Shown: positions 1 through 9,813 of the stretch, piece after piece | How the letters are laid out: each line of letters starts with the position of its first letter | Position numbering within the stretch: the first letter of the stretch is position 1 | Source of the DNA: Halalkalibacter alkaliphilus | GTDB taxonomy: Bacteria; Bacillota; Bacilli; Bacillales; Bacillaceae_D | DNA: 64,000 nucleotides | Direction of reading: 5' to 3' | NCBI RefSeq assembly: GCF_023555415.1 | Contig: NZ_JAKRYL010000003.1 | Span: 186,001 to 250,000 of the forward strand | The notes under the pieces: generated by a model | Seen by the model: only the letters and a program-made list of their open reading frames with translations | Database searches by the model: none | Told to the model about the DNA's origin: nothing | Position numbers and translations under genes: made by a program

Positions 1-1185
1 GAGCCTGTTTCCCATTATGCTGCACCTCCAACTGGTGAAGGAAGTACTGAAGCATCTGCTCTTCTTGCTCTCCGGTATACGTATTTGCATTGGGGCTTTC
101 ATGCTTGGGCCATCTATGCAGTTGTAGCCTTAGCGCTTGCTTATTTTAAATTTCGTAAAGATGCACCTGGTTTAATGAGCTCAACATTGCACCCTGTTTT
201 GGGAGATCGTGTTAATGGTCCGCTTGGATACACCATTGATATAATTGCCGTATTTGCTACGATCTTTGGTGTGTGCGCTTCACTTGGGCTAGGAGCTCAA
301 CAAATTAATGCTGGGTTAGGATATTTGATAGGAATCCCTGTTAACTTTACGGTACAATTAATCATTATATTGATCATTACTGTATTATTTATCCTTTCTG
401 CGAGTACGGGAATCAAGCGTGGAATTAAATATTTAAGTAATACGAACATGGTCTTAGCTACACTCTTGTTGATTGCAATGGTTATATTAGGACCTACATT
501 GTTTTTGTTTAATTTATTTACACATACATTAGGTGAGTACATTCAGAATTTGCCTCAAATGGGTTTGAGGATTTTTCCGTTTGATGAGGAAAGGGCTGAA
601 TGGACACAAGGTTGGACAATCTTTTACTGGGCATGGTGGATTTCATGGTCACCATTTGTAGGAATGTTTATTGCAAGGGTTTCTAAAGGACGTACGATTA
701 GAGAATTCACGATCGCCGTGCTAGTCGTCCCAACCCTTGTCTGCGCATTCTGGTTTTGCGTATTTGGCGGGACTGGGATAAACTTGGACTTATTACAGGG
801 AATTGATGTAGCTGGACAAAGTTTAGAAACGGGTCTGTTTTTTGTTTATGATCATCTTCCTTTAGGTGGTGTCTTATCAGTTATTACGGTTCTGCTGATT
901 ACAACATTCTTTATTACTTCTGCAGATTCAGCGACATTTGTTTTAGGAATGCAAACGACGGAAGGCGATATGGATCCATCTAATTTTATAAAGATTTCTT
1001 GGGGGTTAATCCTTTCTGCTTCGGCTATAGTATTAATGGCATCTGGTGGCTTGCAAGCACTTCAAACAGCGATAATAGTTAGTGCTTTCCCATTAACCAT
1101 CGTTCTGTTAGTTATGAGTGTTGGTATTTTGAAAATATTTAAAACCGAAGTTAGGGGCTTTAAGAAAGCGCGGAAAGAAGGGTAA
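1..1185 (+). CDS. BCCT-family osmolyte transporter, C-terminal part (5' end outside window)
   Basis: The frame is open from base 1 and encodes about 394 residues, so the true start lies upstream of the window. Family features are visible: the fragment opens with EPVSHY, several hydrophobic helices follow, and the Trp-rich signature (FYWAWWISWSPFVGMFIARVSKGRT) lies around nt 625-695. BCCT carriers import glycine betaine, choline or carnitine with Na+ or H+ and act in osmoprotection at the cytoplasmic membrane. Substrate cannot be told from this part. A second, complete BCCT gene lies at 25919-27535. A terminator follows at once, so this gene ends its transcription unit. Confidence 0.93.
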   Translation, partial: EPVSHYAAPPTGEGSTEASALLALRYTYLHWGFHAWAIYAVVALALAYFKFRKDAPGLMSSTLHPVLGDRVNGPLGYTIDIIAVFATIFGVCASLGLGAQQINAGLGYLIGIPVNFTVQLIIILIITVLFILSASTGIKRGIKYLSNTNMVLATLLLIAMVILGPTLFLFNLFTHTLGEYIQNLPQMGLRIFPFDEERAEWTQGWTIFYWAWWISWSPFVGMFIARVSKGRTIREFTIAVLVVPTLVCAFWFCVFGGTGINLDLLQGIDVAGQSLETGLFFVYDHLPLGGVLSVITVLLITTFFITSADSATFVLGMQTTEGDMDPSNFIKISWGLILSASAIVLMASGGLQALQTAIIVSAFPLTIVLLVMSVGILKIFKTEVRGFKKARKEG

Positions 1186-1195
1186 AAGAAAGTTG

Positions 1196-1246
1196 GATGA
1201 CTAGCTATTCTGTATATCATACAGGAAGGTTGTGTCATCTTTTTTT
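1196..1246 (+). terminator. Terminator after the BCCT gene
   Basis: Long hairpin: outer arms GATGAC/GTCATC, inner arms CTGTAT and ATACAG around a 3-nt loop, followed by TTTTTTT. Confidence 0.75.
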
Positions 1247-1345
1247 GTTGTCATGATGAGTTATAAATTACATATAACGATAAGGTTAATTTTCTTCATG
1301 TTCGTCAAAGCTTTTATTATTCGGATTTACTAAGAGGTGAGCGAT

Positions 1346-1873
1346 TTGAAGAGTGTATTAACTATCATTTTATTGTCGTTATTAGTAGGGTGCGGACAAG
1401 TTTCGGGTGAAAATTTAAGTGAAAGAAATCAGGATCAGTTCTCTTTACCTGTCATGAGTAATAATGATTCGTTTCTTTCTTTTAAATGGATAGAAGAAGG
1501 GTATAATGGTATGTTCTCACCTATTCAGGCTAACATAGATCATAGCATGGATAAGGTGATGGAACAATTAGGTGAACCTAGAACGCAAGGACATCATGAA
1601 GGTGGTGTTTATTGGGAATATGAGCAGGCAACCTATTTTTTCGACCCAATTACGAATAAAGGTGTGGCTATTGCAATAGATGTTGAAGAACATCAACTTA
1701 CAAGTGAGGAAATGAGAAAACAACTGGGCACCCCTGATCAAAGTGAGATGAATGAAATGAATGGGTATTGGATGTTTGTATATAAATTAGAGGATTATGA
1801 ATTACTTTTTGAAGCAAAATCAGAGAAAGATATTATATCATACGCTTGGCTAAGAAAAGCAAACAAACACTAA
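1346..1873 (+). CDS. Small lipoprotein with two repeated LG-P modules (function unknown)
   Basis: About 175 residues. The TTG start at 1346 is chosen because AAGAGGTGA lies 5 nt before it; an in-frame GTG at 1337 falls inside that ribosome site. The N-terminus is a lipoprotein signal peptide ending in the lipobox LVGC, so the mature protein should be anchored outside the membrane. The rest holds two similar modules, one beginning DKVMEQLGEP and one EMRKQLGTPD, each followed by aromatic strands (YWEYEQATYFFDP and YWMFVYKLEDYELLFE). This resembles the Bacillus YjgB/DUF4309 type, a weak match made by eye. It stands alone between two terminators. Specific function unknown. Confidence 0.75.
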   Translation: MKSVLTIILLSLLVGCGQVSGENLSERNQDQFSLPVMSNNDSFLSFKWIEEGYNGMFSPIQANIDHSMDKVMEQLGEPRTQGHHEGGVYWEYEQATYFFDPITNKGVAIAIDVEEHQLTSEEMRKQLGTPDQSEMNEMNGYWMFVYKLEDYELLFEAKSEKDIISYAWLRKANKH

Positions 1874-1891
1874 AGAAAAAAGCCTTTAGCG

Positions 1892-1933
1892 AAGGAGTTC
1901 CAAGGTCCAAAAGAGACCAAATTGGAGCTCCTT
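1892..1933 (+). terminator. Hairpin after the lipoprotein gene
   Basis: 12-bp stem (AAGGAGTTCCAA with TTGGAGCTCCTT, one G-U pair) enclosing a smaller GGTC/GACC stem. The T tail is weak (TTTGTTATT), so termination may be partial. Confidence 0.55.
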
Positions 1934-1972
1934 TGTTATTGGGCATAGAAAATTCAGAAAAAAAGAAAAAAA

Positions 1973-1986
1973 TGGTTGCGGAAACA
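1973..1986 (+). promoter_or_regulatory. Candidate cre (CcpA) site upstream of aceB
   Basis: TGGTTGCGGAAACA keeps the TG-CG-CA core of the cre consensus with one mismatch to the degenerate form. It sits just upstream of the proposed -35 box. Carbon catabolite control of a glyoxylate-shunt operon would make sense; this is inference from sequence only. Confidence 0.4.
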
Positions 1987-1989
1987 ACA

Positions 1990-2017
1990 TTGCTGTTATA
2001 TGATAATATCATAATAT
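1990..2017 (+). promoter_or_regulatory. Probable SigA promoter of aceB-aceA
   Basis: TTGCTG at 1990-1995 and TAATAT at 2012-2017 with a 16-bp spacer, 46 bp before the aceB start. The spacer carries a palindrome, annotated separately. Confidence 0.5.
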
Positions 2018-2036
2018 AAACACTGTATTAATACAG
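1999..2036. promoter_or_regulatory. Two palindromes (candidate operators) at the aceB promoter
   Basis: TATGATAATATCATA at 1999-2013 is a perfect dyad around one central base and fills the promoter spacer. CTGTATTAATACAG at 2023-2036 is a perfect 14-bp palindrome just downstream of the -10. Both lie where a repressor would block RNA polymerase. No regulator gene is adjacent, so the cognate protein is unknown. Confidence 0.5.
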
Positions 2037-2062
2037 GTTGGGAGAAGAGGGGGAGAAAATTA

Positions 2063-3661
2063 GTGAGGCAGAAAACGAAGCAAGGGTTACAAGTGGTTGG
2101 TCTAGTAGATCAGAGTTGTCATGAAATTTTAACGACAGAGGCTTTAGCATTTGTTGAAGGGTTATGCAGAACATTCAACGGGCGTCGTGAGAAACTTTTA
2201 CATCGGAGGCAAGTACGACAAGAGGAATTGGATCAAGGAATATTGCCCACATTTCTAGACTCTACTAAGCATATTAGAGAAAGTGAATGGACGATTGCTC
2301 CACTTCCGAAAGATTTACAAGATCGTCGGGTTGAGATTACGGGTCCAGTTGAACGTAAAATGGTTATTAATGCATTAAATTCGGGTGCACATGTTTTTAT
2401 GGCTGATTTTGAAGATGCGAATGCTCCAACTTGGGAAAATACAATACAAGGACAAGTGAATCTCCGTGATGCAATTAGAAGAACGATTTATTATGAAAAT
2501 ACGAAAACAGGTAAAAGTTATCAGTTGAATGAGAATACCGCAACCTTGGTTGTAAGACCACGTGGCTGGCACCTAGAAGAAAAACATCTAGTATTAGACG
2601 GTCAGCCAGTTTCTGCAAGCCTTGTTGATTTTGGTTTATATATGTTTCACAATGCTAAGGAATTAATAAGTAGAGGAACTGGACCATATTTTTATTTGCC
2701 AAAAATGGAAAGTCATCTTGAAGCTAGGTTATGGAATGATGTATTTATCTACGCTCAAAAACAATTAGCTATCCCAAAAGGGACGATTAAAGCAACCGTC
2801 TTAATTGAAACGATTCTAGCATCTTTTGAAATGGACGAAATTTTATTTGAATTAAAAGATCACTCAGCAGGTTTAAATTGTGGACGTTGGGATTATATAT
2901 TTAGCTATTTAAAGCGTTTTAGAAATCATCCTGATGTGGTACTTCCAGATCGTAGTCAAGTAACTATGACGACTCCATTTATGAGAGCATATTCGCTTTT
3001 AACGATTAAAACTTGTCACAAGAGAGAAGCGCCGGCTATTGGAGGGATGGCTGCGCAAATTCCTGTGAAAAATGATGAAGAAAAAAATAGAGAAGCGTTT
3101 GAAAAGGTGCGCATAGATAAAGAGAGAGAGGTACGTGATGGGCATGATGGTACATGGGTAGCACATCCAGCTCTTGTACCTGTAGCAAAAGAAGTGTTCA
3201 ATCACTATATGCCAACACCTAATCAAATTGGCAAAAAGAGAGAAGATGTAGAAGTTAGTGCATGGGAATTAATCGAAGTGCCTGCTGGGTCAATTACAGA
3301 GGATGGTCTTCGCATGAACATTAGCGTAGGAATTCAATATATCGAATCTTGGTTGAATGGGAATGGTGCAGTGCCAATTCGAAATTTAATGGAGGATGCA
3401 GCAACAGCAGAAATTTCCCGTGCACAAGTATGGCAGTGGATTAGACATCCAAAAGGGGTACTTGATAATGGAACGGATATCACCTTAGAACTTGTTAAAC
3501 GCATTCAAGAGGAGGAGTTAGAAGTTATACGTGCTGAACTAGGAGAAGAGAGGTGGGAACGGGGAAGATTTGACGAAGCTGCAAATTTATTTACTAAGTT
3601 AATTGAAGATGATGAATTTGAAGAGTTTCTAACGCTACCTGGTTATCAACTACTAAACTAA
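2063..3661 (+). CDS. aceB: Malate synthase A
   Basis: 532 residues, the usual length of malate synthase A. Condenses glyoxylate with acetyl-CoA to malate, the second step of the glyoxylate shunt, in the cytoplasm. Family landmarks are [14 protein letters not shown] near residue 113, the ERK(M)VINALNSGA stretch before it, and [16 protein letters not shown] near residue 360. GTG start at 2063 is preceded by GGGGAGAAAATTA. The isocitrate lyase gene follows after 30 bp, forming an aceB-aceA operon ended by the 5005 hairpin. B. subtilis 168 lacks this shunt, whereas several alkaliphilic and halotolerant relatives have it, so its presence is informative about lifestyle. Confidence 0.96.
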   Translation: MRQKTKQGLQVVGLVDQSCHEILTTEALAFVEGLCRTFNGRREKLLHRRQVRQEELDQGILPTFLDSTKHIRESEWTIAPLPKDLQDRRVEITGPVERKMVINALNSGAHVFMADFEDANAPTWENTIQGQVNLRDAIRRTIYYENTKTGKSYQLNENTATLVVRPRGWHLEEKHLVLDGQPVSASLVDFGLYMFHNAKELISRGTGPYFYLPKMESHLEARLWNDVFIYAQKQLAIPKGTIKATVLIETILASFEMDEILFELKDHSAGLNCGRWDYIFSYLKRFRNHPDVVLPDRSQVTMTTPFMRAYSLLTIKTCHKREAPAIGGMAAQIPVKNDEEKNREAFEKVRIDKEREVRDGHDGTWVAHPALVPVAKEVFNHYMPTPNQIGKKREDVEVSAWELIEVPAGSITEDGLRMNISVGIQYIESWLNGNGAVPIRNLMEDAATAEISRAQVWQWIRHPKGVLDNGTDITLELVKRIQEEELEVIRAELGEERWERGRFDEAANLFTKLIEDDEFEEFLTLPGYQLLN

Positions 3662-3691
3662 TAATATAAATAAAGATAGGGAGAGATGGAA

Positions 3692-4987
3692 ATGAGTATG
3701 CGTATGGAATCTAGACAAATGGAAGTAAGACAGTTGGAGAAAAAATGGGGAGAAGATCTAAGATGGAATGGGATTGAAAGACCTTATTCAGCTGAAGATG
3801 TTGTTCGTTTAAGGGGCTCTGTTCAAGTTGAGCATACACTTGCTAGAAGAGGTGCTGAGAAGCTATGGAAGTTATTAAAGGAAGAGGATTACGTGAACGC
3901 TCTAGGTGCACTAACTGGTAATCAAGCTGTTCAACAAGTGAAGGCAGGTTTGAAAGCTATCTATTTAAGTGGGTGGCAGGTAGCTGCTGATGCGAATCTT
4001 GCTGGACAAATGTATCCAGATCAAAGTCTATATCCAGCTAATAGTGTTCCAAGTGTTGTGAAGCGGATCAATCAAGCATTGCAGCGGGCTGATCAAATTC
4101 AACACATGGAGGGGAAAGGGAATATTGATTATTTTGCTCCAATTGTAGCAGACGCAGAAGCTGGCTTTGGTGGGCAACTGAATGTATTTGAATTAATGAA
4201 AGGAATGATTGAAGCAGGGGCCGCAGGTGTTCACTTTGAAGATCAGCTTGCCTCAGAAAAAAAATGCGGTCATCTCGGAGGAAAAGTCCTTATTCCAACA
4301 CAGACAGCTATTCGTAATTTAACAGCAGCACGACTTGCGGCGGATGTAAGTGGAGTGCCAACGATTATTGTTGCTAGGACGGATGCAGATGCGGCTGATT
4401 TAATCACTAGTGATATTGATCCAGCTGATCAACGATTTATTACAGGGGAACGAACACCTGAAGGATTTTATCGAACAAATGCAGGAATTGATCAAGCAAT
4501 TGCAAGAGGTCTTTCTTATGCCCCGTATGCTGATTTAATTTGGTGCGAAACATCAAAACCGTCGTTAGAAGAAGCGAAACAGTTTGCAGATGCCATTCAT
4601 GCACAGTTTCCTGGTAAAATGCTTGCTTACAATTGTTCGCCTTCATTTAACTGGGAAGCAAATCTAGATAAAGAAACGATTGAAACGTATCAAGTTGAGT
4701 TAGGTAAAATGGGTTATAAATTTCAGTTTGTAACACTTGCAGGCTTCCATGCACTTAATCATAGTATGTTTGAACTCGCTCATGGATATAAAAAACGTGG
4801 TATGGGTGCATACTCTGAATTACAACAAGCAGAATTTGCGAGCGAACAAAAAGGATATACAGCAACAAGACATCAGCGCGAAGTAGGAACTGGCTATTTT
4901 GATGAAATTTCTCAAGTTGTTTCTGGAGGTACGTCATCGACAACGGCTTTAAAAGGATCAACAGAGGAAGCGCAATTCCAAAAGTAA
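3692..4987 (+). CDS. aceA: Isocitrate lyase
   Basis: 431 residues. Splits isocitrate into glyoxylate and succinate, the first step of the glyoxylate shunt. The catalytic signature KKCGH is near residue 190, preceded by the metal-site DAEAGFGG and followed by GGKVLIPTQ; the WCETSKP and NCSPSFNW motifs of the family are present. The ATG at 3692 is preferred because AGGGAGAG ends 6 nt before it; the in-frame ATG at 3686 would lie directly against that site. Cotranscribed with aceB and sharing its promoter and putative operators. Confidence 0.96.
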   Translation: MSMRMESRQMEVRQLEKKWGEDLRWNGIERPYSAEDVVRLRGSVQVEHTLARRGAEKLWKLLKEEDYVNALGALTGNQAVQQVKAGLKAIYLSGWQVAADANLAGQMYPDQSLYPANSVPSVVKRINQALQRADQIQHMEGKGNIDYFAPIVADAEAGFGGQLNVFELMKGMIEAGAAGVHFEDQLASEKKCGHLGGKVLIPTQTAIRNLTAARLAADVSGVPTIIVARTDADAADLITSDIDPADQRFITGERTPEGFYRTNAGIDQAIARGLSYAPYADLIWCETSKPSLEEAKQFADAIHAQFPGKMLAYNCSPSFNWEANLDKETIETYQVELGKMGYKFQFVTLAGFHALNHSMFELAHGYKKRGMGAYSELQQAEFASEQKGYTATRHQREVGTGYFDEISQVVSGGTSSTTALKGSTEEAQFQK

Positions 4988-5004
4988 GAAATATAAGTTA
5001 AAAA

Positions 5005-5042
5005 ATAACAGCCTCTGCATTTTTTTATGCAGAGGCTGTTAT
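5005..5042. terminator. Terminator after aceB-aceA
   Basis: Perfect 16-bp stem (ATAACAGCCTCTGCAT and its complement) with a 6-nt loop. Flanked by an A tract upstream and TATATT downstream. Confidence 0.75.
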
Positions 5043-5227
5043 ATTACAGTTATAAATTTTAGTGTTTGTGTAATACAGTTAACTTGTTGTCGGATTAACT
5101 CTTTCTTTGTATCATTATTCATTTTCTTGCCGGGGAAATATTTCATTTGACCTATCCATATTAAACAATAGAGGCGTATAATTAACGATATGCCTAATGA
5201 TAGAAATGTGAGTTGGAGAGGATTCAA

Positions 5228-6124
5228 ATGGATATTTTTATTCAAGTGGTTTTGCCTGTTTTTTTCGTGTTTATAATTGGATTCATAGTACAGAAATGGA
5301 AGAAAACTGATATAAAACCGGTATCAACGGTTGCTATATTTATCATGACACCTTGTTTAGTATTTCGAACATTTTATAGTTCAGAATTAGATGTTCAATC
5401 ATTATATATGGTTATTTTTTCTATTATCCTACTATTCAGTTTAATAGTCATCAATAAAATCTACGTAAAAATAATGAGATACAATCAATCAATGGAAAGT
5501 GGTTTGATCCTGTCAACTGCTTTTATGAATGCAGGAAACTACGGTGCCCCTATTATATTGTTTGCATATGGTGAAGAGGCATTTGCGTATGCCGTTATGT
5601 TTCTTGTCTTACAATCCATTGTAATGAATTGTTTCGGTGTTTATTATGCTGCTAGAGGAAAGGCTGGGTTTGGGGTTGCACTTAAAGAAGTGTTTAAAAT
5701 GCCGGCAACATATGCTGTGGTTATTGGCCTTTTCTTGAAAATATTTAATGTGTCATTACCAGACAATGTCCTTGTAACAGTGGATATCATAGCAGAAGCA
5801 GCCATTCCAACAGTGATGATTATTTTAGGAATGCAATTGGCTAGAATTCAATGGGGGGGATTTGAATGGGGAAAAGTAACTTATTCTACTTTTGTTAGAC
5901 TGCTTGTTTCTCCAGCTATTGGGTTTGGTATTACGTTATTGCTCCCTATGGATCCAACAATGGCAAAAGTGTTAATTGTTTCTTCGGCCATGCCATCAGC
6001 AGCGACAATTGTCATGTATGCAGTTCAATTTGATGCACATCCTAGACTTGTCTCTAGTGTAACGTTAGTTTCTACAATTCTCAGTGTCATAACAATTACA
6101 TTGTTGTTAGTTATACTAGGATGA
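5228..6124 (+). CDS. AEC-family transporter (auxin efflux carrier/malate permease type)
   Basis: 298 residues, almost entirely hydrophobic, consistent with about ten membrane helices. The pattern of the AEC family is visible: an N-terminal PVFFVFIIGF helix, FMNAGNYGAPI near residue 105, and the C-terminal half with MIILGMQLA and SSAMPSAATIV. Members export or import organic acids or amino acids; substrate cannot be assigned. The ATG at 5228 follows GGAGAGG by 6 nt; an upstream in-frame TTG at 5213 overlaps that ribosome site. Position after aceBA suggests, but does not prove, a role with dicarboxylates. Confidence 0.88.
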   Translation: MDIFIQVVLPVFFVFIIGFIVQKWKKTDIKPVSTVAIFIMTPCLVFRTFYSSELDVQSLYMVIFSIILLFSLIVINKIYVKIMRYNQSMESGLILSTAFMNAGNYGAPIILFAYGEEAFAYAVMFLVLQSIVMNCFGVYYAARGKAGFGVALKEVFKMPATYAVVIGLFLKIFNVSLPDNVLVTVDIIAEAAIPTVMIILGMQLARIQWGGFEWGKVTYSTFVRLLVSPAIGFGITLLLPMDPTMAKVLIVSSAMPSAATIVMYAVQFDAHPRLVSSVTLVSTILSVITITLLLVILG

Positions 6125-6220
6125 AAACAATGTCGAAAAACAGGCTTTTTCCATTGCTTTTTTTCGGTGAAATCTTTATCATAATGAAGAGATTGTTTTA
6201 GAAAGGTAGGAGGACGAAAC

Positions 6221-6943
6221 ATGAAAATGATGGATGCAAATGAGATTATTCAATTTATCTCTAAAAGTGAAAAGAAAACTCCAGTTAAAGTACATATTAA
6301 AGGTGAGTTAGAGGGCTTAAACTTTGGAGCTGATACAAAAGCGTTTATTACAGGTTCTGTAGGGGTGCTTTTTGGTGAGTGGAGTGATATTGAGCCTGCA
6401 TTAAAAGAAAATGAAGCGAAAATTGAAGACTATGTTGTTGAAAACGATCGCCGCAATTCTGCAATACCGCTTCTTGATATGAAAGGAATACAAGCGCGCA
6501 TTGAGCCTGGTGCTATCATCCGGGATCAAGTTGAGATTGGGAACAATGCGGTTATTATGATGGGGGCAAGTATTAACATCGGTTCTGTCATTGGTGAAGG
6601 AACGATGATTGATATGAACGCTGTATTAGGAGGACGTGCAACAGTAGGAAAGAACTGTCACATTGGTGCAGGTTCTGTCCTAGCTGGAGTAATCGAGCCA
6701 CCTTCTGCAAAGCCAGTAGTAGTTGAAGACGATGTAGTAGTTGGTGCGAATTGCGTTATCTTAGAAGGTGTAACTGTAGGAAAAGGTGCTGTTGTAGCTG
6801 CTGGAGCAATCGTAACTGAAGATGTTCCTCCTAATACAGTAGTAGCTGGTACACCAGCACGTGTTATTAAAGAAATTGATGAAAAAACAAAAGGAAAGAC
6901 AGAAATTAAGCAAGAACTTCGTCGTTTAAATGAAGATAGATAA
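6221..6943 (+). CDS. dapH: 2,3,4,5-tetrahydropyridine-2,6-dicarboxylate N-acetyltransferase
   Basis: 240 residues. Acetylates tetrahydrodipicolinate with acetyl-CoA, committing it to the acetylated branch of diaminopimelate/lysine synthesis used by Bacillus. The N-terminal [10 protein letters not shown] block is typical of DapH (YkuQ), and residues about 90-215 are left-handed beta-helix hexapeptide repeats ([43 protein letters not shown]). AGGAGGA lies just upstream of the ATG. A class-III aminotransferase and the deacetylase dapL follow on the same strand, so three successive pathway steps appear clustered. Confidence 0.97.
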   Translation: MKMMDANEIIQFISKSEKKTPVKVHIKGELEGLNFGADTKAFITGSVGVLFGEWSDIEPALKENEAKIEDYVVENDRRNSAIPLLDMKGIQARIEPGAIIRDQVEIGNNAVIMMGASINIGSVIGEGTMIDMNAVLGGRATVGKNCHIGAGSVLAGVIEPPSAKPVVVEDDVVVGANCVILEGVTVGKGAVVAAGAIVTEDVPPNTVVAGTPARVIKEIDEKTKGKTEIKQELRRLNEDR

Positions 6944-6957
6944 ATAAGTGGACAAGC

Positions 6958-6993
6958 AGCTTTGTTGTTAGGGATGATCCTTTCGGCAAAGCT
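6958..6993 (+). other. Hairpin between dapH and the aminotransferase gene
   Basis: AGCTTTG pairs with CAAAGCT and the stem continues with G-U pairs toward AGGGA/TCCTT. There is no T tract, so it may tune readthrough or protect the upstream mRNA rather than terminate. Confidence 0.4.
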
Positions 6994-7026
6994 CTTTCCA
7001 TACTTAGAGTGAAAGGGGAGCATTCT

Positions 7027-8250
7027 GTGTCAAACTGGATAGAACGTGACAAACAAGTGATTATGGCTACATATGGACGCTTACCAATTGTGATTAATCG
7101 TGGAGAAGGAAACTATCTGTATGATGAAGATGGTAAGAAATATTTAGATTTATTTACAGGTTTGGCAGTTAATATATTAGGCCACTCTCATCCTGAAGTT
7201 ACGAAAGCACTTACGAGTCAAGCATCTAAATTTCTTCACATATCAAATTATTTTTATAACAAACCAGCGATTACTCTTGCTGAAAAGATGCTAGCACATT
7301 CAATTAAGGGAAAAGTATTCTTTTCGAATTCTGGGGCTGAAGCAACAGAGGCTGCATTAAAGTTTGTTCATAAGTGGTCAAAAGATCAAGAGGAAGAACG
7401 TAATGGAGTCGTTGTCCTAAAAAAGAGTTTTCACGGAAGAACACTAGGAGCTTTAAAGTTAACGAGGCAAGCAGGGGTTTATCAAGACTTCCCTGTAACA
7501 GATACACCTGTTTATGAGGTGGAACCTCATAATGTGAATGCCTTAAAAGATATATTTGAGGTAAATAAACCTGCTGCTATAATTGTTGAACCAATCTTAG
7601 GATCTGGTGGTATTGTTACACTTGAAAAAGAATACTTACAAGAGATCTCAAGACTTTGTAAGAAATATGGTGTCCTCTGTTGTATGGATGAAATCCAAAC
7701 AGGAGTTGGGCGTACTGGACAATTTTTTGCGTACCAACATGCGGGGATTGAACCTGACGTTATTCTTTTTGCAAAAGGGATTGGCGGAGGTCTTCCGCTT
7801 GGGGGGATTATTGTTGCAGAGCGTTATGCTCACTTGTTCAAACCTGGTGATCATGGTACAACCTTTGGACCATCTCCATTAAGTGCGGCATTAGGGAATG
7901 CAGTTATTGATGTATTGATGGAAAAAGGTCAGCTTGAAAAAGGCAATCGTGTTGCTTCAGAGCTACATGAATTAGTCACAAAATTACAAGAACAGTTTCC
8001 AAGTGTAATCTCTAGTGTCCGTGGCAAAGGCATGATGCTTGGTATTGTCATGAACCTTGAGGCTTCATCAGTTAAAGAGATTCAACGTCAGTTACTTGAA
8101 GAAGGACTAATGGTGGATGTGACCCAACAAACAATCATTCGATTATTGCCACCGTTAACACTGACTAGTGAAGAGGTAGTTTTATTTATTAAGGCATTTG
8201 AAGAAAAGCTACAAAATGTATTGAAGGTGGACTCTAATGTTATCAGTTGA
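7027..8250 (+). CDS. Class-III aminotransferase (acetylornithine/succinyl-DAP type), probably N-acetyl-DAP aminotransferase
   Basis: 407 residues of the ArgD-like subgroup of PLP fold-type I enzymes. Seen: [12 protein letters not shown] near residue 45, [14 protein letters not shown] near 100, [14 protein letters not shown], and the Schiff-base lysine K250 in LFAKGIGGG. The GTG at 7027 follows AAAGGGGAG by 6 nt; the in-frame GTG at 7009 is upstream of that site. Lying between dapH and dapL and overlapping dapL by 14 bp, it is well placed to make N-acetyl-L,L-DAP. B. subtilis uses a different-class enzyme (PatA) encoded elsewhere. Alternative: arginine pathway acetylornithine aminotransferase. 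Confidence 0.88.
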   Translation: MSNWIERDKQVIMATYGRLPIVINRGEGNYLYDEDGKKYLDLFTGLAVNILGHSHPEVTKALTSQASKFLHISNYFYNKPAITLAEKMLAHSIKGKVFFSNSGAEATEAALKFVHKWSKDQEEERNGVVVLKKSFHGRTLGALKLTRQAGVYQDFPVTDTPVYEVEPHNVNALKDIFEVNKPAAIIVEPILGSGGIVTLEKEYLQEISRLCKKYGVLCCMDEIQTGVGRTGQFFAYQHAGIEPDVILFAKGIGGGLPLGGIIVAERYAHLFKPGDHGTTFGPSPLSAALGNAVIDVLMEKGQLEKGNRVASELHELVTKLQEQFPSVISSVRGKGMMLGIVMNLEASSVKEIQRQLLEEGLMVDVTQQTIIRLLPPLTLTSEEVVLFIKAFEEKLQNVLKVDSNVIS

Positions 8251-9358
8251 GCAACTCACAAAAATACGGCGTGATTTACATCGTATTCCAGAAATTGGTT
8301 ACAAAGAAGTGAAAACACAACAATACCTATTAGGACAGATTGCTCAATTCCCCCAAGAGCTGTTAACGATAAAAAAATGGAAAACAGGAATATTAGTTCA
8401 TGTGAAAGGATTAGATTCTTCTAAAACTATTGGATATCGTGCAGATATTGACGGGTTGCCAATTGTTGAACAAACGTCTTATACGGATTTTCGCTCAACA
8501 CATGAAGGAGCAATGCATGCATGTGGACACGACCTTCACATGACCATTGCCTTGGGTGTGTTATCGTATTTCGCTCATCAACAACCAAAATATAATCAAG
8601 TGTTTATTTTTCAACCTGCTGAAGAAGGACCAGGTGGTGCTAAGCCTATGCTCGAATCAGCAGAGTTAATTGAATGGAAACCTGATAAGATTATGGCTCT
8701 TCATATTGCTCCTGAGTATCCAGTTGGTACGATCGCAATCAAGACAGGCTTGTTATTTGCAAATACGTCTGAGTTATTTATAACGTTAAAAGGAAAAGGT
8801 GGACATGCAGCCTACCCTCATACTGCTAACGATATGGTCGTTGCGGCCAGTCATCTTGTAACCCAATTACAAACGATTGTATCTAGGAATATTAATCCGT
8901 TAGATGCTGGTGTTGTAACAATAGGAGTTATTAAGGGTGGGACAAAACAAAATATTATTGCTGATACGGCTGTGATTGAAGGAACGATTCGAACACGTTC
9001 AATCGAGACAATGAAGTTAATAAAAAAACGAATTGAAGATCTTTCAAAAGGGATGGAGACCGGTTTTAATTGTTCCATTTCCATAGATTATGGAGCTAAT
9101 TATTGTCAAGTTTATAATGAGGAAAGTGCTACAAACGATTTTATTGAATATTTGAAAGGTCAGGAATCGGTTAACCTTGTTATATGTGATGAGGCAATGA
9201 CTGGGGAAGATTTTGGTTACTTCTTAGAAGAGATTCCCGGCTTTATGTTTTGGCTCGGTGTTGATAGTAAGTATGGGCTTCATGATGCGAGATTAGAACC
9301 AAATGAGAATGCCATTGGCTTTGCGGTTCAAACAATTGTTAACTACTTAGCTAAGTAA
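8237..9358 (+). CDS. dapL: N-acetyldiaminopimelate deacetylase
   Basis: 373 residues of the M20 amidohydrolase family, equivalent to B. subtilis YkuR. Removes acetyl from N-acetyl-L,L-DAP to give L,L-DAP for lysine and peptidoglycan. Metal-site motifs are visible: [10 protein letters not shown] near residue 15, [10 protein letters not shown] near 95, PAEEGPGGA near 130 and GEDFGYF near 320. The start ATG at 8237 lies within the end of the aminotransferase gene (14-bp overlap) behind GGTGG, suggesting translational coupling. A strong terminator follows. Confidence 0.94.
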   Translation: MLSVEQLTKIRRDLHRIPEIGYKEVKTQQYLLGQIAQFPQELLTIKKWKTGILVHVKGLDSSKTIGYRADIDGLPIVEQTSYTDFRSTHEGAMHACGHDLHMTIALGVLSYFAHQQPKYNQVFIFQPAEEGPGGAKPMLESAELIEWKPDKIMALHIAPEYPVGTIAIKTGLLFANTSELFITLKGKGGHAAYPHTANDMVVAASHLVTQLQTIVSRNINPLDAGVVTIGVIKGGTKQNIIADTAVIEGTIRTRSIETMKLIKKRIEDLSKGMETGFNCSISIDYGANYCQVYNEESATNDFIEYLKGQESVNLVICDEAMTGEDFGYFLEEIPGFMFWLGVDSKYGLHDARLEPNENAIGFAVQTIVNYLAK

Positions 9359-9366
9359 ATAAGGAA

Positions 9367-9417
9367 GGCTGTCTAAAAAAGTCAAAGAACAGACTTTTTT
9401 AGACAGCCTCTTTTTAT
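9367..9417 (+). terminator. Terminator after dapL
   Basis: Perfect 17-bp stem, GGCTGTCTAAAAAAGTC with its complement, 8-nt loop, then CTCTTTTTA. Confidence 0.92.
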
Positions 9418-9513
9418 AAGCGTAAGTTTTGATATTTCATGCATAGTTACCATATTTTTGGGGAGTTTAATTACTGAAATGAATTAAATTTTTAATTAGT
9501 GGAGGTACAAAAC

Positions 9514-9765
9514 ATGCCAAAAATTGGTGTCGAGCAATCGCTTACAGCTGTACAACAAGAATTACAATCAATGGGTTATGATGTTGTTCAATTAAAGCAG
9601 GAACAAGATGCACAAGGCTGTGACTGCTGTGTCATTACAGGGCAAGATCAAAATGTTATGGGTGTTCAAGATGCAGCAATTAAAGGTTCTGTTATTAATG
9701 CACATGGAATGTCAGCACAAGAAGTATGTCAACAAGTTGAACAAAAACTAGGTCATCAACAATAA
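9514..9765 (+). CDS. ykuS: UPF0180 family protein YkuS
   Basis: 83 residues, starting at the ATG at 9514 behind GGAGGT; an upstream GTG at 9499 is part of the ribosome-site region. Matches the small YkuS/UPF0180 family in length and position, between dapL and the MscS channel as in B. subtilis. The [10 protein letters not shown] start, a predicted alpha/beta fold, a central CDCC cluster and [11 protein letters not shown] are visible. Biochemical role unknown. Flanked by terminators on both sides, so it is probably monocistronic. Confidence 0.9.
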   Translation: MPKIGVEQSLTAVQQELQSMGYDVVQLKQEQDAQGCDCCVITGQDQNVMGVQDAAIKGSVINAHGMSAQEVCQQVEQKLGHQQ

Positions 9766-9767
9766 TT

Positions 9768-9799
9768 AAAAGGAGGCTGGTATGTTTCAGCCTCCTTTT
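9768..9799. terminator. Bidirectional terminator between ykuS and ykuT
   Basis: 11-bp stem AAAAGGAGGCT/AGCCTCCTTTT. The A and T flanks serve both converging genes. Confidence 0.88.
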
Positions 9800-9813
9800 A
9801 ATGTATTGTTTTT

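Noticed and set aside
2023..2036. CTGTATTAATACAG read as a LexA/SOS box
   Set aside because: It resembles the enterobacterial SOS box, but Bacilli use a different LexA motif; kept only as an unknown operator.
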